Assembly (NCBI RefSeq): GCF_039541115.1 | Contig: NZ_BAABFP010000002.1 | Span: forward strand, 620,001 to 684,000 | DNA length: 64,000 bases | Direction: 5' to 3' | Source: Angustibacter luteus | GTDB taxonomy: Bacteria > Actinomycetota > Actinomycetes > Actinomycetales > Angustibacteraceae | In this document: piece by piece, positions 41,647 to 49,284 of the stretch | Position numbering within the stretch: position 1 is the stretch's first letter | Layout of the letters: each line of letters opens with the position of its first letter | Made by a program: the position numbers and the translations under genes | The notes under the pieces: model-generated | What the model was told of the DNA's origin: nothing | The model's database searches: none | Seen by the model: the letters and a program-made list of their open reading frames with translations, nothing else

Positions 41647-43554
41647 ATCGACGTCACGGTCATCGTCGCGACGTACAACACCGGCGCCGCGATCGACACC
41701 CTGATCGCGAGCCTGGACCGTCAGACCATGCCGGCCACGAACTTCGAGGTCGTCCTCGTCGACGACGGTTCGACCGACGACACGCTCGACCGGCTCCGGT
41801 CCGCGGCCGCGGACCGCCCCCACCTGCACGTCGAGTCGATCGCCAACTCGGGCTGGCCCGGCCGCCCCCGCAACGTCGGGCTCTCCCGCGCACAGGGCGA
41901 CTACGTGTTCTTCGCCGACCACGACGACGAGTTCTACCCCCGCGCGCTCGAGCGGATGCACGCGACGGCGGTGGCGAACGACGCCGACGTCGTCTACGGG
42001 AAGCTGGTGCGGACCGGGCGACCGACTCCCTACTGGCCGATCGCCACCCGTGACGTCGCGGTCGCCGACCTGGCCGGCGACGTGCTGCTGTCCCGGACGG
42101 TCCACAAGCTCTACCGCCGGGCCTTCCTCGAGGCTCACGACATCCGGTTCCTCGAGGGTCGCGTGCGGCTCGAGGACCACCACTTCATGGCGCAGGTGCT
42201 CCCGCGCGCCCGGGTGATCTCGGTGCTGGCGAGCGAGCCGTGCTACCGCTGGATCCACCGGTCGGACGGCACCAACACCTCCGACACCAAGGTCGACCCC
42301 GAGGTCTACTGGCCCTGGTACGCCAAGCAGCTCGAGGTGTGGCGGGACGTGGCCGGTCCGGGACCCCAGCTCGACGCGGCTCGGCTCGTCACGATCTCGC
42401 AGGCGTTCTCCCGCTTCGTCCCCGGCCCCTTCATGGCGCTCGAGCGCGTGGAGCGGACCAGGGTGTTCGACGCCGTGCGCGCGATCGTGCTCGAGCACGT
42501 CCCGCCCGAGCTGGACGAGCGGCTCGCCGTCCTGAAGCGCCTGCGGGTGATGGCCCTGCGCGACGGCGACCAGGACGCCTTCGAGGCGGTGCAGAGCCTG
42601 CGCAGCACCATCACCTTCACCCCCGCGGTGTCGGCCGTGGCCTGGGACGGCGGCACGCTCTCCTTGACGGTCCAGATGAGCCTGACGACGACCGGCGGAC
42701 GGCCCTTCGAGCTCGACCGCGACGGGGAGCACCTGGTCCTCAAGGAGTCCAGCTGCCCGCAGGGGACCTCGCCCGCCGCGCGCCGGCTGCTGCCCTCCGA
42801 TGCCGGCACCCTCGCGATCACCGTGTGCGAGCGGGCGTCCGGGATGGAGTGGCCGGTGCACTCCGTGAGCCAGTTGCACGTCGAGCCGTGCCGGGGCGGC
42901 GTGGCGGTGCGGGTCACCTGCACGGCGACCATCGACCTGGAGCGGGCCGCCTTCGGCCGACCGTTGGGGCCCGGGTCCTGGGACCTGATGGCGCGCGTCC
43001 AGTTCCTCGGTGAACAGCTGCGGCGGCGGGTGCGGGTGGACGACCCCGAGACCCTTCCCACGGATCCGACTGCGGCGCACGGCTTCCGGCTCGTCGCGGT
43101 GGGCCAGCGGCACAACCTCACCCTGACCACCCTGCCACCGGGCGCCGAGCGCATCCGCGCCACGGCCGTGCGCTGGCGCGGCGAGCAGCTCGAGCTCCGG
43201 CTCGAACCGGCGCCGGTGGCCGGGGACCAGGTGCTCGCCATCCGGCGGTCGGACTCGGTCACCGTGCGGACGGACGTCACGACGACGTCACCCCGCGCCG
43301 TCCGGGTCGCCATCCCGTCCCTGCAGCCCGGCGAGATCGTCGACGTGTCGGTGCAGTCCGCGGCCGCCGGCCTGTGCCGGATCGGCTACGCGGGGGCCGA
43401 CGACTGGTCGCGGCGCCCGGTGCGCATCTACGCGACCGCCAACGACAGCCTGTCGGTGAAGTACGAGCGGGGCGCGGCGGCCAAGGCCGGGCAGTCCCGC
43501 CTGCGGCGGCGGGTCTCGTCGACGGCTCACGCACTGCTGCGCCGTCGGGGCTGA
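41647..43554 (+). CDS. GT2 glycosyltransferase with C-terminal unknown domain; no standard start codon
   Basis: About 635 residues. The GT-A domain has VTVIVATYNTG, VLVDDGSTDDT, NSGWPGRPRNVGLSRAQGDY and the metal site FFADHDDEF, like TarS-type teichoic acid glycosyltransferases. The last ~380 residues are beta-rich and of unknown function. The first beta strand is encoded from about 41650, yet the first in-frame ATG is at 41728, inside the domain. AAAGGAG is well placed for ATC 41647. Either a rare AUC start is used or the sequence has a 2-base error or frameshift just after GTG 41642. It is paralogous to the gene at 45780. Confidence 0.82.
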   Translation: MDVTVIVATYNTGAAIDTLIASLDRQTMPATNFEVVLVDDGSTDDTLDRLRSAAADRPHLHVESIANSGWPGRPRNVGLSRAQGDYVFFADHDDEFYPRALERMHATAVANDADVVYGKLVRTGRPTPYWPIATRDVAVADLAGDVLLSRTVHKLYRRAFLEAHDIRFLEGRVRLEDHHFMAQVLPRARVISVLASEPCYRWIHRSDGTNTSDTKVDPEVYWPWYAKQLEVWRDVAGPGPQLDAARLVTISQAFSRFVPGPFMALERVERTRVFDAVRAIVLEHVPPELDERLAVLKRLRVMALRDGDQDAFEAVQSLRSTITFTPAVSAVAWDGGTLSLTVQMSLTTTGGRPFELDRDGEHLVLKESSCPQGTSPAARRLLPSDAGTLAITVCERASGMEWPVHSVSQLHVEPCRGGVAVRVTCTATIDLERAAFGRPLGPGSWDLMARVQFLGEQLRRRVRVDDPETLPTDPTAAHGFRLVAVGQRHNLTLTTLPPGAERIRATAVRWRGEQLELRLEPAPVAGDQVLAIRRSDSVTVRTDVTTTSPRAVRVAIPSLQPGEIVDVSVQSAAAGLCRIGYAGADDWSRRPVRIYATANDSLSVKYERGAAAKAGQSRLRRRVSSTAHALLRRRG

Positions 43555-43555
43555 C

Positions 43556-45571
43556 TCAGGTCGCGCAGTCCGGGACGCTCCACAGGGTGAACGGACCTTC
43601 CTTCGCCACCACCCGGAAGCCCCCGTCGGTGCTGACGCTGTCGATACCGGGGTAGCTCTTCCAAGCGCTCTCGCTCAGCTTCGCCCACGGTCGACCACCG
43701 GTGATGACGTAGCGCACGTCCTGACGCTTCATGGCCGCACACACGTCGGGCCGGCTGGCCGCGGCGGCCAGGTCCGAGGCCAGGAGCGCGCGGTCACCGG
43801 CCGCGAGCGACTTCTCCGTCGGCAGGAGCAGTCGCCGCCCGCTCACCAGGGACAGGTAGGTGGCGCCGTCCCAGGGGTTCGCCGCGACGACACCGTCCGG
43901 GCCCATCCGGCCGGCCAACGAGCGCAGTGCGGCGAGCTCCTCGGGACTGGCCCAGGTGCGGTCGACCGATGGCCTGAAGTAGCGCTCGATGAAGCCCTGG
44001 TCCGCGCTCAGGTAGGCACCGCCGGTCACCAGCACGAACACCGCGGGGGCCAGCAGCGCGGCCACCCACGCCTCGGGCCACCGCAGGTCGGCCCCGTCGC
44101 GCCGGCGGCGTCGCCGAGCCGTCCACCAGCGACCGGGCAGCGAGAGCCCGGCTGCTGCGACGACGGCGGCCGGGATGACCACCAGGGCGGCGAACCGGGG
44201 GGTGTTGTTGTACCAGGGCCAGGTGAACCACCGGGTGCGCTGGGTGTCGTATCCGGCGATCAGCACGTACAGCGCCCACGTCATCAGCAGGGAACCGACC
44301 ACCCAACGGCCGCCGCGACGCGCCAGCAGCACCACCAGACCGAGGGCCACGACGGCGGTCAGCACCCGCAGGTGCGGGCCCCCGCGCGAGGCGAAGGTGA
44401 CCGCCTCGAGCGCAGCATGGCGGACGGCCTCCTCCGAGCCGAGCGGGTTGGAGGCACGCAGACCGGTGGCCCGGGTGGTGAGCACCGCCCAGGCGGCGGC
44501 GAGCAGGGCCAGACCCGCGACCAGCGCCGCAACGAGCAGGGCGCACGCGCGCACCCGACCCGCCCGGCCAGCGGTGACCGCCCCTTCGACGACTCGCTCG
44601 CCCACCGCCATCGCGGCCATCGGCAGGATCAGGATGAGGGCGCCGGGATGGGCCAACGCGACGCCGGGCAGCATCACCAGGAAGGTGATCGCCGCCCGGG
44701 CGCGCGACACGCCGGCCCGCTCGGGCCGCAGGAACGCGACGAGTGCGGCGAGGGCGGCCGGAACCAGCGCGAGGCCCAGCAGCAGGGGCCACAGCACGCC
44801 GTAACCGAACAACCACGTGGGGAACGCGACGAACGACGCGGACGTCACGCCCGCCGCGATCGCGGTGGACCGGCTCGCTCCGGCCACGAGCCGGGCCAGC
44901 ACGATCACCCCGGCCGGCCACACCAGGGCGGACGAGACCAGTGCGAGCACCGACGCCGCCACGACGGCGCTGGTGCCGGTCAGCTGGCACACCGTCACCG
45001 CGATTCCGTGGAAGGCGGCCGGGTAGAAGCCGCCACCGGTGACGGACGAGAAGCCGTTGCCGTGCAGGGAGGACGCATCGCCGGTGGACAGCATCCAGCG
45101 GATGGTGCCGAGGTGGTAGATCGTGTCCGGTTGTTGCGGGAAGGCGCTCGCCGTGCGGATGACCGACACGTAGACGACGGCGATCAGCGCGGCGGCGATC
45201 GCGAGCCCCAGCCACGACGCCGCCGCCGAACCCTTCGCCGAACCCTTCGCCGAACCTTTCGCCGAGTCCGCCGCCGAGTCCTTCGGCTCGGTCCACCGGC
45301 GCAGACCCCGCGACAGCCCCCACGCCAGCCCGCAGGCCAGCAGCACGCAGGCGAGGAACGCCGGGACGGACCAGTGGACCCCGACCAGGGTGGCCAGTAC
45401 CGCGCCGCAGGAGATGACGGTGGTCGTGACGACGGGGGCCCAGGCCACCGCCAGGAACCCGCGCACGCCCAGCAGGCGCAGGGCCAGTCCGCCGGGCAGG
45501 AGCAGGACGGCGATCGTCGCCAGGATGACGGGGAGCGCCGCGAACCAGGTCGTCGGCTCCGCTGGGCTCAT
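43556..45571 (-). CDS. DUF6541-like polytopic membrane protein
   Basis: 671 residues with about 13-15 membrane helices and a soluble C-terminal domain of ~130 residues. An extracytoplasmic loop after the third or fourth helix reads FPQQPDTIYHLGTIRWML, an acidic/His pattern as in GT-C-like enzymes, and I associate the whole with the DUF6541 family of glycan loci. A charged Ser-Ala-Lys-Gly linker near residue 105 is encoded by a 12-bp tandem repeat. ATG 45571 overlaps the stop of a 31-codon leader ORF (ATGA), so its translation is probably coupled to that ORF. It converges with the glycosyltransferase gene ending at 43554. Confidence 0.82.
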   Translation of the reverse strand: MSPAEPTTWFAALPVILATIAVLLLPGGLALRLLGVRGFLAVAWAPVVTTTVISCGAVLATLVGVHWSVPAFLACVLLACGLAWGLSRGLRRWTEPKDSAADSAKGSAKGSAKGSAAASWLGLAIAAALIAVVYVSVIRTASAFPQQPDTIYHLGTIRWMLSTGDASSLHGNGFSSVTGGGFYPAAFHGIAVTVCQLTGTSAVVAASVLALVSSALVWPAGVIVLARLVAGASRSTAIAAGVTSASFVAFPTWLFGYGVLWPLLLGLALVPAALAALVAFLRPERAGVSRARAAITFLVMLPGVALAHPGALILILPMAAMAVGERVVEGAVTAGRAGRVRACALLVAALVAGLALLAAAWAVLTTRATGLRASNPLGSEEAVRHAALEAVTFASRGGPHLRVLTAVVALGLVVLLARRGGRWVVGSLLMTWALYVLIAGYDTQRTRWFTWPWYNNTPRFAALVVIPAAVVAAAGLSLPGRWWTARRRRRRDGADLRWPEAWVAALLAPAVFVLVTGGAYLSADQGFIERYFRPSVDRTWASPEELAALRSLAGRMGPDGVVAANPWDGATYLSLVSGRRLLLPTEKSLAAGDRALLASDLAAAASRPDVCAAMKRQDVRYVITGGRPWAKLSESAWKSYPGIDSVSTDGGFRVVAKEGPFTLWSVPDCAT
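45225..45284. repeat. 12-bp tandem repeat inside the DUF6541-like gene
   Basis: GCCGAACCCTTC twice, then one copy with a single change, then two degenerate units. On the coding strand it gives repeated Ala-Lys-Gly-Ser after the third or fourth membrane segment. Copy number changes would stay in frame. Confidence 0.75.
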
Positions 45572-45663
45572 CGCTGGTTCGGTCGGCGGGTCATCACCAG
45601 GGACGTTCTCGGGGTGGCGCCCTCGTGGTCGTCGCTCAGCCCGTACCGGTGGAAATCGCTCAC
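45568..45663 (-). CDS. 31-aa leader ORF resembling the start of an acyl-CoA dehydrogenase
   Basis: GTG 45663 to TGA 45568. The product begins VSDFHRYGLSDDHEG, against VSDFDLYRLSEDHEG at the start of the acyl-CoA dehydrogenase encoded at 56536; the first 45 bases match at 39 positions. A TAGGAT -10 box eight bases upstream also matches that gene's TAGCAT, and 10 of the 14 bases before it agree. After residue 15 the similarity ends. The stop overlaps the ATG of the DUF6541-like gene. It is probably a remnant that carries a promoter and a start codon, and its translation may drive the gene behind it. Confidence 0.6.
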   Translation of the reverse strand: MSDFHRYGLSDDHEGATPRTSLVMTRRPNQR

Positions 45664-45671
45664 GAGCCGCG

Positions 45672-45677
45672 ATCCTA
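45672..45677 (-). promoter_or_regulatory. -10 element of the leader ORF and DUF6541-like gene
   Basis: TAGGAT on the minus strand, eight bases before GTG 45663. Confidence 0.5.
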
Positions 45678-45721
45678 TCGGCCAGTCAGGTCGAATCCGA
45701 CGCGCCGTGGGAGTCGGCGTG

Positions 45722-45727
45722 GCTAGC
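45722..45727 (+). promoter_or_regulatory. -10 element of the 45.8 kb glycosyltransferase gene
   Basis: CTAGCATG contains TAGCAT (from about 45724). It precedes the GTG start by about 50 bases, and GAGAGG lies five bases before that start. Confidence 0.35.
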
Positions 45728-45779
45728 ATGAGCGCGCCTCACGGTCGGCGTGCGGCGAGGAGGCGGTCGAGAGGCCACT

Positions 45780-47696
45780 GTGGTCAAAGTCAGTGTCATC
45801 GTGCCGGTGTACAACCCCGGGCCGCACCTGGACCGGCTGCTCACCTCGCTGGACGCCCAGAGCATGCGCGTGGAGGACCTCGAGCTGGTCTTCGTGGACG
45901 ACGGGTCGACCGACGACTCTCCGGCCCGCCTGCACGCCTACGCCGACCGCCGGGCCAACACCGTGGTGCGCACGATCCCCAACTCGGGCTGGCCGGGCAC
46001 GCCGCGCAACCTCGGGACGGACCTCGCGCAGGGCGAGTACGTCTTCTTCGCCGACCACGACGACGAGTTCTTCCCCGAGTCGCTGGTGCGGATGTACGCG
46101 AGCGCCCGCGACAACGGCGCCGACATCGTCTACGGCAAGGTCGTCACCGAGGGGATGACCACCCCGTTCTGGCCGCTGTCGTACCGCAACGTCGCTGACG
46201 GGGACCTGGTCGACGACCACCTCCTCATCAGCCGGATGACCCACAAGCTCTTCCGTCGCGCCTTCCTGGTCGAGCACGACATCCGCTTCCCGGAGCGGCA
46301 GGTGCGGCTGGAGGACCACTTCTTCATGGCCCGGGCGATGCCCTTGGCCCGGGTGATCTCGGTCGTCGCCGACTACCCCTGCTACCGCTGGGTCCTGCGC
46401 AACGACGGCACCAACAACAGCGCGAACCAGCAGAAGTTCCCGCACTACTGGGACAACCTGGCGGAGACGGTCCAGACCTTCAGCGACACCGTCGGACCGG
46501 GCCGGGTCAACGACGCCGCCCTCGCCTGGTCCGGCCGCCGCATGCTGCTGCACGCGCGGCCGGCGGAGTACCTGGCGTCGTCCGAGGAGGAGCAGGCGGC
46601 GGTGGTGGCCCCGCTGTACGACCTGGTGCCGCGGCTGCTCCCGGCGGACGTCGAGCCCCTTGTCCCGGTGCTGGCCCGCTGGCGGCTGAACGCGCTGCGG
46701 CGACAGGACCGGACGCGGTTCGACCAGGCGCAGGAGTTCAGCCGCGACCTGACGATGCCCGTGCGGCTCGAGGACGTCCGGTGGGTCGGGTCGAGCCTGG
46801 AGCTGAGCGCGAGCGCCCGCCTCCTGGACGCCACCGGCGAGCCCGTGCGCCTCCTCCGGGACGGTGACGACCTGCTCCTGGACGTGGACGACCCGAGCCA
46901 GCGCTGGCGTCTGCTCCCGCCGGACCTCGGCGAGCTCGAGCTGACGGTCCGGCACCGCCCGTCGAGCATCGAGTGGCCGCTGCCGGGCCGCAGCGTGCTC
47001 GAGCTCGGTGACGAGGACGGCCGGCCGACCCCCACCGTCCGGTGGACCGGCCGGGTCGACCCCTGGTCCGGTGTCTTCCAGCAGCAGCTCGAGGACGGCC
47101 TCTGGGACGTGCTGGCGCGGGTGTCGTTCCTGGGCGAGCCGCGGGTCCAGCGGCTAGCCGTCGACGGCGACGTCGACCTCGAGGCGACCGTGGAGGATCC
47201 CGGCGGCACGCACCGAGCACACGCGTACGTGACCAAGGGCGGCACGCTCGCCCTCCGGCTGTCCGCCAAGCCCGCCCCGCGGCCCCGGGTGATCGGCACC
47301 GAGTGGCGGGAGGGCGTCCTCCGGCTGGTCCTCGCCGAGCCGGCGGACGGTGCCACGCGAGTGCTCGTGCGACGACGCAACGAACCTGAGCTCGCTCTCG
47401 CACCCCTGGTTCCCGACGGACGGTCGGTCACGATCAGCTTCCCCCCGTCCAGCGGGGGCCAGATCTTCGACCTCTGGCTGCGGTCCGGCGAGGAGGGGGC
47501 ACCCGAACGGCGGCTCGTGCACGACCTCGCGTACGGCGTGCCGTGCTGGCCACCGCTGGCCTGCTACCGGACCGAGCACGGCTCGTTCTCGGTCCGGGAC
47601 GAACGGCGGCCGGCGACGGCGCCCACCACCCGTCGACGCCCTCGCCCGAACCGTCGGGTCGCGCGCCGGATCTCCCAGCTGCTGGGTCGCGGCTAG
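45780..47696 (+). CDS. GT2 glycosyltransferase with C-terminal unknown domain
   Basis: 638 residues from GTG 45780, with GAGAGG five bases upstream. It is a close relative of the enzyme at 41647 over its whole length: VSVIVPVYNPG, FVDDGSTDDS, NSGWPGTPRNLGTDLAQGEY, FFADHDDEFFP and LEDHFFMARA in the GT-A domain, then ~380 beta-rich residues of unknown function. Such enzymes resemble the TarS glycosyltransferases that decorate teichoic acids. The two copies flank the DUF6541-like gene. The stop overlaps the convergent next gene by four bases. Confidence 0.9.
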   Translation: MVKVSVIVPVYNPGPHLDRLLTSLDAQSMRVEDLELVFVDDGSTDDSPARLHAYADRRANTVVRTIPNSGWPGTPRNLGTDLAQGEYVFFADHDDEFFPESLVRMYASARDNGADIVYGKVVTEGMTTPFWPLSYRNVADGDLVDDHLLISRMTHKLFRRAFLVEHDIRFPERQVRLEDHFFMARAMPLARVISVVADYPCYRWVLRNDGTNNSANQQKFPHYWDNLAETVQTFSDTVGPGRVNDAALAWSGRRMLLHARPAEYLASSEEEQAAVVAPLYDLVPRLLPADVEPLVPVLARWRLNALRRQDRTRFDQAQEFSRDLTMPVRLEDVRWVGSSLELSASARLLDATGEPVRLLRDGDDLLLDVDDPSQRWRLLPPDLGELELTVRHRPSSIEWPLPGRSVLELGDEDGRPTPTVRWTGRVDPWSGVFQQQLEDGLWDVLARVSFLGEPRVQRLAVDGDVDLEATVEDPGGTHRAHAYVTKGGTLALRLSAKPAPRPRVIGTEWREGVLRLVLAEPADGATRVLVRRRNEPELALAPLVPDGRSVTISFPPSSGGQIFDLWLRSGEEGAPERRLVHDLAYGVPCWPPLACYRTEHGSFSVRDERRPATAPTTRRRPRPNRRVARRISQLLGRG

Positions 47697-48703
47697 GACT
47701 CGTTCAGCGCCCGCGGGACGATCGAGCCGGGGCTGGTCAGGAAGCCCCATCCCCAGGACAGGTGCATGGTGGCCAGCACCGCGGGCAGCGTGGCGCGGAC
47801 GGCGATCGGCTCGGCGCGACCCACGACCAGCGACCCGAGCGTGATCACCGCGAGGTACCCGCCCGGCAGCACGAGCGCCCAGGCGGCCGCGGGCACCCCC
47901 GCCACGGCGCCGACGGCGGCCACGAGCGTCCCCAGGGCGACGCCCAGCACCGCCACCGGCGGGGCCAGGTAGCGCAGGTTGATCGTGCCGCGGTGCGTGC
48001 GGGAGACGACCCGACGCCAGCGACCGTAGTCCCGGTACTGCCGCGACAGCGCGCGGACGGTCGCGCGCGGGCGGTAGGACACCCGCAGCCGCGGTGAGAA
48101 CCAGACCAGCCCGCCGAGCTCGCGGATGCGGTGGTTCATCTCCCAGTCCTGGGCGCGGACGAACCGCTCGTCGTAGCCACCGACCCGGTCCAGCCACTCC
48201 CGGCGGAACACGCCCAGGTAGACGGTGTCGGCCGGTCCGTCGTCGCCGCCCACGTGGAACGCCGACGCCCCCACGCCCAGGACCGACGTCATCGCCGCGG
48301 CCACCGCACGCTCGAACGTCGTCGTGCCCTCGGCGGCCATCACCCCACCGACGTTCGCCGCGCCGGTGCGCTGCAGCAGCTCGACCGCGGTGCTCACGTA
48401 GTGCGACTCCAGCAGCGCGTGCCCGTCCACCCGGACCACGATCGGGTTGGCGCTGGCGGCGAGCGCCAGGTTGAGGGCCGCGGGCGTGCGGCCCGAGGGG
48501 TTGCGCACGGTCCGCACCCGCGGGTCGTCCGCGTGCAGTCGCGCCGCGACCTCGTCGGTGCCGTCGGTGCTGGGTCCGAGCGCGAGGACGACCTCGATCG
48601 CTCCCGGGTAGTCCTGGTCCAGCACAGCGGCCACGGCCTCGGCCAGGTGCCGCTCCTCGTTCAGGACCGGCATCACCACCGACACCGACAGCGGGGCGTT
48701 CAC
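47693..48703 (-). CDS. GT2 glycosyltransferase with C-terminal membrane helices
   Basis: 336 residues. The GT-A domain opens VSVVMPVLNEERHLAEAV and has LALGPSTDGTDE, NPSGRTPAALNLAL, the metal motif VRVDGHALL and later YDERFVRAQDWEMNHRI, the pattern of succinoglycan-type (ExoA-like) enzymes. Three or four C-terminal helices (about 245-330) anchor it. GTG 48703 begins just before the first strand. It probably works in the same glycan pathway as the neighbouring GT2 genes. The lipoprotein gene lies 60 bases upstream in the same direction. Confidence 0.9.
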   Translation of the reverse strand: MNAPLSVSVVMPVLNEERHLAEAVAAVLDQDYPGAIEVVLALGPSTDGTDEVAARLHADDPRVRTVRNPSGRTPAALNLALAASANPIVVRVDGHALLESHYVSTAVELLQRTGAANVGGVMAAEGTTTFERAVAAAMTSVLGVGASAFHVGGDDGPADTVYLGVFRREWLDRVGGYDERFVRAQDWEMNHRIRELGGLVWFSPRLRVSYRPRATVRALSRQYRDYGRWRRVVSRTHRGTINLRYLAPPVAVLGVALGTLVAAVGAVAGVPAAAWALVLPGGYLAVITLGSLVVGRAEPIAVRATLPAVLATMHLSWGWGFLTSPGSIVPRALNES

Positions 48704-48763
48704 GCCGTCGTGGGGGTGGTCTGCGAGCTCACCCGGTCACCATAGTCGGCCCGTCCGGCGCGC

Positions 48764-49147
48764 TCAGCCACCTGCCGTCACGGAGTCGACGACCAACGGG
48801 CGGCCCTGCTGGCAGTGCGACATGAGCTGCCGGTCGAGGTGCCCGCTCACGGTCACGGGCACGCCCTGGCCGAGCAGGGCCCGGTCGCCGCCGAGCAGGA
48901 GGTAGCCGTCCAGCAGCAGGCAGCCCTGCTCCACGCCCTGCTGCGGGATGCCGGCCACGCTGACCGGGCCGCCGTCGAACACGGGACCACCGTCGGTCGG
49001 CTTCGCCGTCGCGCTGGTCGACGCGCTGGGGCTCGGGGGTACCGCGGTCGCATCGGGTGGGCTCGTCGGTGTCGACCCACCGCACCCGGCCACCAGGACC
49101 AGCAGGGACGTCGCCCCCACCGTCGCCGCCCACCTGCGCACGCTCAT
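48764..49147 (-). CDS. Small lipoprotein
   Basis: 127 residues. The N-terminus MSVRRWAATVGATSLLVLV is followed by the lipobox VAGC, so Cys of AGCGGS should be lipidated and the protein anchored outside the membrane. A Thr/Ser/Pro-rich linker (about 25-60) precedes a small domain of ~65 residues with two further Cys (CLLLDGYLLLGG and SHCQQG). I recognise no family. ATG 49147 is chosen because a longer reading would run through the terminator hairpin of the upstream gene and hide the signal peptide. Confidence 0.8.
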   Translation of the reverse strand: MSVRRWAATVGATSLLVLVAGCGGSTPTSPPDATAVPPSPSASTSATAKPTDGGPVFDGGPVSVAGIPQQGVEQGCLLLDGYLLLGGDRALLGQGVPVTVSGHLDRQLMSHCQQGRPLVVDSVTAGG

Positions 49148-49206
49148 GTCGGTACGACGCGCGGGGACGTCGTCCGGTTCCAGCCGCTCCCACCGCCGGG
49201 ACGACT

Positions 49207-49240
49207 GCGGGCCCACCCCCCGGTGTGGGGGTGGGCCCGC
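49207..49240 (-). terminator. Strong hairpin terminator of the subtilase gene
   Basis: Perfect 14-bp inverted repeat: GCGGGCCCACCCCC (49207-49220), a 6-base loop, then the complement (49227-49240). It starts 45 bases after the subtilase stop on the minus strand. There is no T tract, as is common in actinobacteria. Confidence 0.75.
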
Positions 49241-49284
49241 GATCGCTCGTGCGACAGGCTCACTCAGCTCACGGCTCACTCACC

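Noticed and set aside
38154-41699. 1181-codon minus-strand frame opposite the double TagF gene
   Set aside because: Shadow of a G/C-rich third-position gene; no family motif, no start signal.
41610-41704. C-terminal extension of the TagF-like product into the next gene
   Set aside because: The TagF frame ends cleanly at 41609 after its second module; the other frame that runs to 41704 continues an out-of-frame shadow.
49148-49279. N-terminal extension of the lipoprotein gene
   Set aside because: The extension would read through the 14-bp terminator hairpin and bury the lipoprotein signal peptide.
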